From Actinomycetota bacterium (GTDB lineage: Bacteria > Actinomycetota > Acidimicrobiia > Acidimicrobiales > UBA8592): a DNA stretch of 7,272 bases. The notes under the pieces are model-generated. The model was not told where the DNA came from and made no database searches. It worked only from the letters and a program-made list of their open reading frames with translations. Location of the stretch: contig PATO01000003.1 of assembly GCA_002712415.1 (NCBI GenBank), forward strand, positions 14,183 to 21,454. The letters run 5' to 3'. Shown here piece by piece: positions 1-5,797 of this stretch; the stretch's first letter is position 1; each line of letters starts with the position of its first letter. The translations under genes and the position numbers were made by a program.

Positions 1-1055
1 ACATCTGCGAAATCAAGCACATCCATCAGTTTAAGTTTATGAAGGATAGCTATAGTTCGGTCAGTACCTAGCGACTTTGCGTACATGCAGGAGAGAACGT
101 TAGCTTCGTCTTTACCTGTAAGTGCTACAGCAGCATCATATTTGCCAGCATCAATTTCAGAAATGAACTGTGCATCAGTGATGTCTCCTTTTCGAATATC
201 TACTCCATCAAGTTTCTCAGCTAATTCTTCTGCCCTGGCCGAGTCAGATTCCACTAACGTAACCTCGCGAAATTTCATTTTTATAAGTCGTCTCGCCAAA
301 AATTCCCCTGTGCGCCCCCCACCCAAAAGGAGGATACGTTTATTTTTCTTGCGTTTAAATCCTAGAGTTTCAAGAACTTTACTCTTTTCGCTTCCTTTGA
401 TCACAAGCCATATGTGGTCCCCTGCTTGAAGAGTTTCTTCAGATCGGGGAATATTAGCTTCCCCTTCACGACGCAGGGCCGCTACCAAGAAACTCCAATC
501 TGGTTCATATTCAGCTCCTATCTGAGATAGGGACTTCCCACAGAAATCGGCTTCGGCAGTAATAGTTACACCAATAACTACAACTTGACCTCCACCCAAT
601 GTTGCAATTTCATCTGCACCCCAGGAATCGAGCAGTTCGGATATCTCTCGCGCAGTATCTTCATCAGGGTCAAAAATAAGATCAGGTCGCTCGCCCCCCA
701 AGAACCAAGGCTCTTCTTTAGAGGAGGCTTTAATTTCATCGGCTTCAATTCGAATTATTGATTTCTCTACCCCCCTATTGCGAGCGTAAAGATTAGCTAA
801 CAAATTAACTTCATCGTTTGACGAAACTGCTACTAAAAGATCTGCCTCATCAATACCAGCCATTTCAAGCACCTCTGGGTGGCTTCCACTGCCTTTGACC
901 ATGGTTGCATCCAGAACGCCATCTAATTGTTTAATGCGAGCAGAGTCAGGGTCAATGACTGAAACATTCATACTTTGCGTTTGGTGCTTGGGGTCAGTAA
1001 GCAGGCGTGTTATATATGCTCCTACTTCCCCAGCCCCTATTACAACTATGTTCAC
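1..1055 (-). CDS. trkA: Trk potassium uptake system NAD-binding subunit TrkA (partial, C-terminus off the left edge)
   Basis: TrkA is the cytoplasmic, nucleotide-gated regulatory subunit of Trk/Ktr-type K+ uptake and works on a TrkH-type membrane channel, which is not in this window. The reading frame is open for 351 codons from a GTG at 1055-1053 to the left edge. The first Rossmann/RCK domain has GAGEVG at residues 7-12 and an acidic residue closing beta-2 (VIDPD, D35), as in NAD(H) binders. It continues with the TrkA-typical VKGSGSHPEVLEMAGI and LLVAVSSNDEVNL (about 53-85). A TrkA-C-like segment follows (about 150-222). A second Rossmann core begins with LLLGGGRTGEFLA (243-255), with VES (E269) ending its second strand. 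Full-length TrkA is about 450-480 residues, so roughly 100 residues (the second TrkA-C) are missing. The start is fixed by the glycine motif at residue 7; no good Shine-Dalgarno precedes it. It is divergent from the pyrophosphatase gene. Confidence 0.93.
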   Translation of the reverse strand, partial: MNIVVIGAGEVGAYITRLLTDPKHQTQSMNVSVIDPDSARIKQLDGVLDATMVKGSGSHPEVLEMAGIDEADLLVAVSSNDEVNLLANLYARNRGVEKSIIRIEADEIKASSKEEPWFLGGERPDLIFDPDEDTAREISELLDSWGADEIATLGGGQVVVIGVTITAEADFCGKSLSQIGAEYEPDWSFLVAALRREGEANIPRSEETLQAGDHIWLVIKGSEKSKVLETLGFKRKKNKRILLLGGGRTGEFLARRLIKMKFREVTLVESDSARAEELAEKLDGVDIRKGDITDAQFISEIDAGKYDAAVALTGKDEANVLSCMYAKSLGTDRTIAILHKLKLMDVLDFAD

Positions 1056-1226
1056 TTCTATTTGGTAACAGTTTTCTGCCTAGAAATCACAGATACTTCA
1101 AAAAAAATGATTTCTTTCACCACAAATTACTTGAAATACTTACCAAAGCTTCTGCTTCCATATAGAATTCCCGATTGTACTTGTAAGAGAATTAATAAGT
1201 CTTTTACCCAGTTAAGAGGAGCAACA
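1056..1226. promoter_or_regulatory. Divergent trkA / hppA intergenic control region
   Basis: This AT-rich spacer separates the GTG of trkA from the TTG of hppA and must hold both promoters. On the plus strand, TTACCA (1140-1145) and TAGAAT (1163-1168), 17 bp apart, form a plausible but weak sigma-70-like promoter for hppA. On the minus strand, TACAAT (complement of 1174-1179) is a reasonable -10 for trkA, but it would leave a leader of about 110 nt. I saw no convincing riboswitch fold, terminator or long inverted repeat. A long upstream extension of hppA through this region is open in frame, but it encodes nothing resembling the protein family. Confidence 0.45.
1217..1221 (+). promoter_or_regulatory. 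Ribosome binding site deciding the TTG start of hppA
   Basis: AGGAG (within AAGAGGAG, 1214-1221) lies 5 nt before the TTG at 1227. This is the best Shine-Dalgarno in the window. It selects TTG over the distant in-frame ATG at 975, which lies inside trkA on the other strand. Confidence 0.8.
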
Positions 1227-3302
1227 TTGGAATCAATCCCCTACCTAGCTTTAGTTAGCGCCCTTGCCGCCTTGGCATTGGCATCATATTTTTTCTCAAC
1301 AGTTAAGGCAGCACCAGCTGGAAATGACCGAATGGTCTTCCTGATGACCGAAATTCAGAAGGGAGCTAAGGCCTTTCTTCGGCAAGAGTACACATGGGTG
1401 TCATTCTTCGTCATCGCAATGATTATTCTATTGGCAATTGTTATTGCGCCTCTTGCTTCTGTCTCGTATGTAATTGGGGCAATACTATCTGCTTCGGCCG
1501 GCTATATCGGTATGACCGTAGCTACTATGGCCAATGCACGAACAACGGAAGCCGCAAAAGAAGGACCTGCAAAAGCTTTGCCAGTCGCTTACAGAGGTGG
1601 AGCCGTAATGGGCTTTTCTGTGGCGGGACTGGCTCTCCTCGGTCTGATGTTCGTGTACCTCTTATTCGTTATCTGGCTTGAGGTAGACGATGCATTTGAA
1701 ATCGTTACCGCCTATGGGTTAGGAGCATCATCAATTGCTCTCTTCTCTCGAGTCGGTGGAGGTATCTACACCAAGGCTGCGGATGTCGGAGCGGACCTTG
1801 TTGGAAAAGTGGAAGCCGGGATTCCTGAGGACGACCCCCGAAACCCTGCCACTATTGCTGACAATGTTGGGGACAACGTAGGAGATGTCGCTGGAATGGG
1901 AGCCGACTTATTTGAGTCCTATGCAGGATCAATAATAGCACCGGTAGCCCTTACCGCTTTTGCAGTAACAGGCGGACTAGAAGCTGCTGACGCAACTTCA
2001 TCAGGTGTAATTGGGCAACTAATGTTTCCTATGGCTATTGCACTTGTTGGTATGATCGCTTCAATACTCGGTTCTTTTCTAGTCAAGGGCGGTGACTCAA
2101 CTGACTCCAAAGCCCTAAGTCATGCATTGCATAGAGGAACAAACGTAGCTATGGGGCTTACAATAGTGGGAACCGTAGGAATATCGTTCTGGTTGTTTGA
2201 CTCAGCCCAAGGTAACCCAATCGGTCTAGCTATTTCAGTTATAGGCGGACTTATTGTCGGATGGGCACTTGGAAAAACAGCTGAATTCTATACCTCTGAT
2301 CACTTTGGCCCAGTTAAGAAGATCGCTGCTCAATCAGAAACAGGGCCGGCAACAACCGTTCTTAGTGGAATAAGTGCTGGCATGGTTTCCGTCGCTGCCT
2401 CTGTGATTCTAGTACTAGCAGGTATCGGTGTAGCTTATTGGGGAGGGGAAGAAACCCTCGGTAATGGAATATACGGTATAGCAGTCGCTGCTATTGGAAT
2501 GCTAGCTACCACTGGAGCAGTCGTATCTGTGGACGCATACGGCCCTATTGCTGACAATGCTGGAGGCATAGCCGAAATGGCTGAACTTGATCCATCAGTT
2601 CGAGAAGTCACGGACGCTTTAGATTCCCTCGGAAACACGACCGCTGCGATTGCAAAAGGTTTTGCTGTTGGATCTGCAGCTCTCACAGCGCTTGCGCTAT
2701 TCAAGAGCTTTGAATTAGCAGTTCAGCAAGCTGGAGGCTCATTGACACTAAACGTAGGCGAAGTTGATGTCTTCATCGGATTATTCTTAGGCGCTGGCCT
2801 TCCTTTCCTCTTTGCCGCATTAACAATTGATGCGGTTGGTCGTGCTGCAACAGCAATGATCGAAGAGGTTCGACGACAATTCCGCGAAGTTCCGGGCCTA
2901 CGGGAAGGGAAGGAAGGAGTCACTCCTGACTCAGCTAGATGTGTTGCAATCTCAACAGAGGCTTCGCTCAAAGAAATGATTATCCCTGGCTCCTTAGCCG
3001 TTGTCGTACCGTTGGTTGTCGGATTCATTGACATAGATGCTTTAGGCGGATTATTGGCTGGAGCACTTGTAACCGGATTCGCTTTAGCTATATTTATGGC
3101 AAATGCCGGCGGCGCATGGGATAACGCTAAGAAATATATCGAAGCCGGCAACCATGGAGGTAAAGGCTCTGATCCCCACAAGGCAGCTGTTGTTGGAGAC
3201 ACTGTGGGAGACCCCTTCAAGGATACTTCAGGACCGGCAATGAACATTCTCCTCAAAGTCATGACAATTGTGTCACTCGTTTTTGCTTCAGCTTTCGTCT
3301 AA
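1227..3302 (+). CDS. hppA: Membrane-bound ion-translocating pyrophosphatase, K+-dependent type
   Basis: This is a multi-helix inner-membrane enzyme that hydrolyses cytoplasmic pyrophosphate and pumps H+ and/or Na+ outward. From the TTG start it is 691 residues, within the family's usual 660-720. The hallmark loops are all present: DVGADLVGKVE (187-197); the DDPRNP...DNVGDNVGD stretch (202-220), followed by GMGADLFES with E230 in the ion-gate helix; NAGGAWDNAKKYIE (626-639); and GGKGSDPHKAAVVGD...GDPFKDTSGP (644-670). GNTTAAIAKG (469-478) carries alanine at 473, where K+-independent enzymes carry lysine, so K+ stimulation is predicted. H+ versus Na+ specificity cannot be read safely. The N-terminus (MESIPYLALVSALAALALAS) is a normal first transmembrane helix. 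The TTG start is supported by AGGAG 5 nt upstream. No truncation or frameshift is seen. It is divergent from trkA, and the hydrolase gene follows after 26 bp. Confidence 0.96.
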   Translation: MESIPYLALVSALAALALASYFFSTVKAAPAGNDRMVFLMTEIQKGAKAFLRQEYTWVSFFVIAMIILLAIVIAPLASVSYVIGAILSASAGYIGMTVATMANARTTEAAKEGPAKALPVAYRGGAVMGFSVAGLALLGLMFVYLLFVIWLEVDDAFEIVTAYGLGASSIALFSRVGGGIYTKAADVGADLVGKVEAGIPEDDPRNPATIADNVGDNVGDVAGMGADLFESYAGSIIAPVALTAFAVTGGLEAADATSSGVIGQLMFPMAIALVGMIASILGSFLVKGGDSTDSKALSHALHRGTNVAMGLTIVGTVGISFWLFDSAQGNPIGLAISVIGGLIVGWALGKTAEFYTSDHFGPVKKIAAQSETGPATTVLSGISAGMVSVAASVILVLAGIGVAYWGGEETLGNGIYGIAVAAIGMLATTGAVVSVDAYGPIADNAGGIAEMAELDPSVREVTDALDSLGNTTAAIAKGFAVGSAALTALALFKSFELAVQQAGGSLTLNVGEVDVFIGLFLGAGLPFLFAALTIDAVGRAATAMIEEVRRQFREVPGLREGKEGVTPDSARCVAISTEASLKEMIIPGSLAVVVPLVVGFIDIDALGGLLAGALVTGFALAIFMANAGGAWDNAKKYIEAGNHGGKGSDPHKAAVVGDTVGDPFKDTSGPAMNILLKVMTIVSLVFASAFV

Positions 3303-3328
3303 GAGCAAGCTCGTATTAATGTAGCTGG

Positions 3329-4132
3329 ATGCCATTCATTACGGTAAACGGCATTCAGCTATATTACGAAATCGACGGCGACGGACCGCCGTTGATGATC
3401 ATAAGTGGGACCGGAGCCGACCTGCGAAACCCGAGACCCGAAAATCCGACTTTAAATGGTTTCCGAGTGTTACGTTATGACCAACGCGGACTAGGACAAA
3501 CTGCGAGCCCGAAGAGCACTTACACAATGGCAGATTACGCCGATGATGCAGCATCTCTTTTAGACAGACTTGGAATAAACCGCATCAACGTAATAGGCAT
3601 TTCCTTTGGAGGAATGGTCGCCCAACACTTAGTAACGCGCTTTCCAAACAAGGTGAATAAGTTAGTACTTGCCTGCACATCACCTGGTGGCAATAATTTT
3701 TCATCATTTGATTTAAGAAAAATAGTTTCAAACTCACAAAATCAGGTCGAATCTTGGCTTCGATTACTAGATTCAAGATACAACAATCCCGAAGAGAACC
3801 TCCCCGTCCTGACGATGGTCAAAGCTGCATTACATACGAATACAAGGCTGTTCCCCCATATGATAACCGATGGGTTAACTCGCCAACTTGATGCCAGATC
3901 AGGGCATGACTGTATAAATGATTTGAGAGATATCCCTCACCAAACATTGATTGTTGGGGGGCGGTACGACGATATTGCACCCCTTGAAAACCTATTAGAG
4001 ATGCATAGACTAATCAAGAATTCCCAACTGCAGATCTTTGAAGGCGGCCATCTTTTCCTTATGCAAGATAAACAGGCTTGGCCAGCGATTACATCTTTTC
4101 TTGTGTCAGAAAGCGATACGCTAAAGGCGTGA
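3329..4132 (+). CDS. Alpha/beta-fold hydrolase, substrate unknown
   Basis: This is a 267-residue single-domain cytoplasmic protein with no signal peptide. It has the alpha/beta-hydrolase layout: an oxyanion-hole region ISGTGADLRNP (25-35), the strand RVLRYDQRGLGQT (46-58), and the nucleophile elbow G-I-S-F-G-G with Ser92. The acid is in GGRYDDIAP (most likely Asp214), and the catalytic His is in EGGHLF (His241). The core resembles 3-oxoadipate enol-lactonase (PcaD)-like and related esterase/lactonase proteins. No beta-ketoadipate genes are nearby, so that activity is not assigned. It starts 26 bp after hppA with no clear Shine-Dalgarno. TATTAA at 3314-3319 could be a -10 element giving a short or leaderless message, but this is weak. 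Its stop overlaps the ddl start by 4 bp, so the two are probably co-translated. A role in cell-wall metabolism is only a guess from position. Confidence 0.88.
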   Translation: MPFITVNGIQLYYEIDGDGPPLMIISGTGADLRNPRPENPTLNGFRVLRYDQRGLGQTASPKSTYTMADYADDAASLLDRLGINRINVIGISFGGMVAQHLVTRFPNKVNKLVLACTSPGGNNFSSFDLRKIVSNSQNQVESWLRLLDSRYNNPEENLPVLTMVKAALHTNTRLFPHMITDGLTRQLDARSGHDCINDLRDIPHQTLIVGGRYDDIAPLENLLEMHRLIKNSQLQIFEGGHLFLMQDKQAWPAITSFLVSESDTLKA

Positions 4133-5184
4133 ACTTAACTGATAGCTATAAACAGCAACGACTCAAAGTAGTTCTGCTGTACGGAGGTAATTCCCCGGAA
4201 CATGAGGTCTCGCGCACATCGGCACTTCATGTCGTTAAGTCTATAGACCTCAAAAGGTACGAAACTCATTTGGTAGCTATCGATAAATCTGGGATTTGGT
4301 ATGAGTTCAAACGTGACCTTTCGACACAGGATCAATCCAGTCTTGATCGGCCTCTCCCAATTGAGGGACACCAAATAAATCCCGTTGAGTATCTTTCTGC
4401 ATTTAATTCGATGGAAATAATTGTCTTTCCAGTCCTTCATGGGCCAAATGGGGAAGACGGCACCATACAAGGATTTCTTGAACTCTTTGACATTACCTAC
4501 GTTGGCAGTGGTGTTCTATCCTCAGCACTATGTATGGATAAAATAAAATGTAAACAGCTGCTATACGCACACAACGTACCACAAACTAAATGGGTAGGTA
4601 TTCACAAGAGCTCAATCACTGACCTGAAGGAACATTCCATAAATCTAGATGGTGACTTATTCGTTAAACCGGCAAATATGGGGTCTTCTATTGGAATCTC
4701 AAAGGTTACAGACCGAAAGAATATAAAGAAAGCCCTCTCGAAAGCAGCAGAATACGATGAGTGGATAATCGTTGAAGAAGCAATCAATGGTAGAGAAATT
4801 GAGGTAGCAATTCTCGAAGATGGAGAGCTGGCAGCATCGGTGCCGGGAGAAATCATCCCGGGCGCAGACTTTTATGATTACGAAGATAAATATGAAGACG
4901 GTGCGACTCTACAGATACCAGCGCCATTAACAGATGACGAAGTACTAAAGGTCCAGGAACTTGCAATAACAGTATTTAAATTATTGAACTGCCGAGATCT
5001 CGCGAGAGTTGATTTCTTTTACAAGGAATCAGAAAAGGAATGGCTAGTCAACGAAGTAAATACTATGCCCGGATTCACCCCAATTTCTATGTATCCAAAG
5101 CTTTGGAGCGCAACCGGAATACCTTACGAAGTACTTGTAAATCACCTACTAAACGAGCCTCACCAGAAGAGATTCAAGGGATAA
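4129..5184 (+). CDS. ddl: D-alanine--D-alanine ligase
   Basis: This cytoplasmic ATP-grasp enzyme joins two D-alanines to make the terminal dipeptide of peptidoglycan precursors. The GTG start gives 351 residues, normal for Ddl. Motifs in order are LLYGGNSPEHEVSRTSA (16-32, with the conserved Glu of EHEVS), VFPVLHGPNGEDGTIQG (99-115), YVGSGVLSSALCMDK (124-138), and the ATP-binding FVKPANMGSSIGI (178-190). VEEAINGREIEVAI (215-228), the omega-loop FYDYEDKYEDG (248-258) and Mg-ligand/substrate NEVNTMPGFTPISMYP (308-323) follow. The YDYEDKY loop with Tyr matches D-Ala-D-Ala ligases rather than VanA-type D-Ala-D-Lac ligases. The GTG at 4129-4131 overlaps the hydrolase stop TGA, consistent with translational coupling. 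An in-frame ATG at 4078 would add 17 residues inside the hydrolase gene and is less likely. No mur or fts genes are adjacent in the window. The 3' end overlaps the convergent tetR gene by 11 bp. Confidence 0.95.
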   Translation: MNLTDSYKQQRLKVVLLYGGNSPEHEVSRTSALHVVKSIDLKRYETHLVAIDKSGIWYEFKRDLSTQDQSSLDRPLPIEGHQINPVEYLSAFNSMEIIVFPVLHGPNGEDGTIQGFLELFDITYVGSGVLSSALCMDKIKCKQLLYAHNVPQTKWVGIHKSSITDLKEHSINLDGDLFVKPANMGSSIGISKVTDRKNIKKALSKAAEYDEWIIVEEAINGREIEVAILEDGELAASVPGEIIPGADFYDYEDKYEDGATLQIPAPLTDDEVLKVQELAITVFKLLNCRDLARVDFFYKESEKEWLVNEVNTMPGFTPISMYPKLWSATGIPYEVLVNHLLNEPHQKRFKG

Positions 5185-5755
5185 GAGCAATTTTCAAGAA
5201 CCTGAGTAACTCTTTACGCCTGATTGCGACATCTCTTATTGTCGATTCTTCTCCTAATGCCTCAAATAACTTAACCTCTGCAGCTGCTCCCATAATCGTT
5301 GAATACGCAGAAAGCACGAGTAACTCCGGATCTGACTTCCTAACTCTTCCCGCTTTCATCTCCTCGGTTAACCACATTGTTGCACCTTCAAGAAGAGGCC
5401 TTATTCCATCAACTGCATACGTTAATACTGGAGGGCCTAAACGAGTCACTTCTCTCAGCAATCCCAGTAATTCAGGTCGGTTATTTGCTAAGCGAAATAC
5501 TCGCTTCACTATAGACTCAATTCTATCCCACCCATGAGAACTTTTTCGTATCGCCTTATCAAGAGCTGTTGACAAATCCGTAATGGCTTGCCTTACACAT
5601 GCCTCAAGCAATAGTTCTTTCGAAGCATAATGATAAAGAATAGATTGCTTTCGAATATCTAGAGATCTCGCGAGATCGTCAAGACTGGTTGAATCATAAC
5701 CAGATTCACCAAATGCCACCGTAGCCTTTTGTAAGATTCGATCTGAAGTCTCCAC
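5174..5755 (-). CDS. TetR-family transcriptional regulator
   Basis: This is a 193-residue one-component repressor-type protein. The N-terminal helix-turn-helix is clear: ILQKATVAFGESGYDSTSL (7-25), then DDLARSLDIRKQSILYHYASKELLLEA (26-52). The latter includes the TetR-typical recognition helix and YHYxSKExLL ending. The helical C-terminal half (about 55-193) is the ligand-binding/dimer domain. It is not close enough to a named subfamily for me to name a ligand. It starts at GTG 5755-5753 with no Shine-Dalgarno. TACAAT lies exactly 6 nt upstream, so the mRNA may be leaderless. It is divergent from the acyl-CoA reductase across 42 bp holding a perfect inverted repeat. The classic arrangement suggests it represses itself and that gene, perhaps in response to an acyl-CoA or other lipid; this is inferred. 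It converges on ddl with an 11-bp overlap. Confidence 0.92.
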   Translation of the reverse strand: METSDRILQKATVAFGESGYDSTSLDDLARSLDIRKQSILYHYASKELLLEACVRQAITDLSTALDKAIRKSSHGWDRIESIVKRVFRLANNRPELLGLLREVTRLGPPVLTYAVDGIRPLLEGATMWLTEEMKAGRVRKSDPELLVLSAYSTIMGAAAEVKLFEALGEESTIRDVAIRRKELLRFLKIALIP

Positions 5756-5761
5756 GATTGG

Positions 5762-5767
5762 ATTGTA
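5762..5767 (-). promoter_or_regulatory. Candidate -10 element for tetR
   Basis: Read on the minus strand this is TACAAT, five of six matches to the TATAAT consensus. It ends 6 nt before the tetR GTG, so transcription would be expected to begin at or next to the start codon (leaderless). No good -35 is seen at 17 bp; TTCTAC there is poor. Confidence 0.4.
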
Positions 5768-5791
5768 CCATTGCCTACCAAGTGGTAGAAA
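5763..5791 (+). promoter_or_regulatory. Candidate promoter for the acyl-CoA reductase gene
   Basis: TTGTAC (5763-5768) and TAGAAA (5786-5791) are separated by 17 bp. They are only partial consensus matches. The -10 ends 6 nt before the GTG at 5798, which would give a leaderless message. The inverted repeat at 5775-5788 sits between and over these elements, where a repressor would block polymerase. Confidence 0.3.
5775..5788. promoter_or_regulatory. Inverted repeat, probable TetR operator
   Basis: CTACCA-AG-TGGTAG is a perfect 6-bp inverted repeat with a 2-bp centre in the 42-bp tetR/reductase spacer. It lies 19 bp from the regulator's start and 9 bp from the reductase's start. TetR-family dimers commonly bind such sites in the spacer next to their own gene. 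A further TACCA copy lies at 5766-5770. The symmetry is directly visible; binding by this TetR is inferred. Confidence 0.55.
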
Positions 5792-5797
5792 TAGAGT

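Noticed and set aside
85..429. 114-codon plus-strand open frame
   Set aside because: It lies antisense to trkA, has no ribosome site, and its composition looks like a shadow of the real gene.
1141..1158. Small hairpin around AAGC-TTCT-GCTT
   Set aside because: The stem is only four base pairs with no T-run, so it is not a credible terminator or attenuator.
1056..1226. Possible riboswitch (for example c-di-AMP or K+-responsive) upstream of hppA or trkA
   Set aside because: I could not find the conserved core or a supporting set of stems, and the spacer is too short for a known large K+-linked riboswitch on both sides.
2723..3262. 179-codon minus-strand open frame
   Set aside because: It is antisense to the well-supported pyrophosphatase gene; long shadow frames are expected opposite its Gly/Ala-rich codons.
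3303..3312. GAGC-AA-GCTC inverted repeat after hppA as a terminator
   Set aside because: The loop is two bases and the stem four, with no following T-run; it cannot act as an intrinsic terminator.
4078..4128. Upstream ATG start for ddl
   Set aside because: It would overlap the hydrolase by 55 bp and add 17 residues not typical of the family; the GTG at the stop overlap is better.
5040..5537. 165-codon plus-strand open frame spanning the ddl end and tetR
   Set aside because: It overlaps ddl in another frame and is antisense to tetR, both of which have clear family motifs; the translation is low-complexity Ser/Asn-rich.
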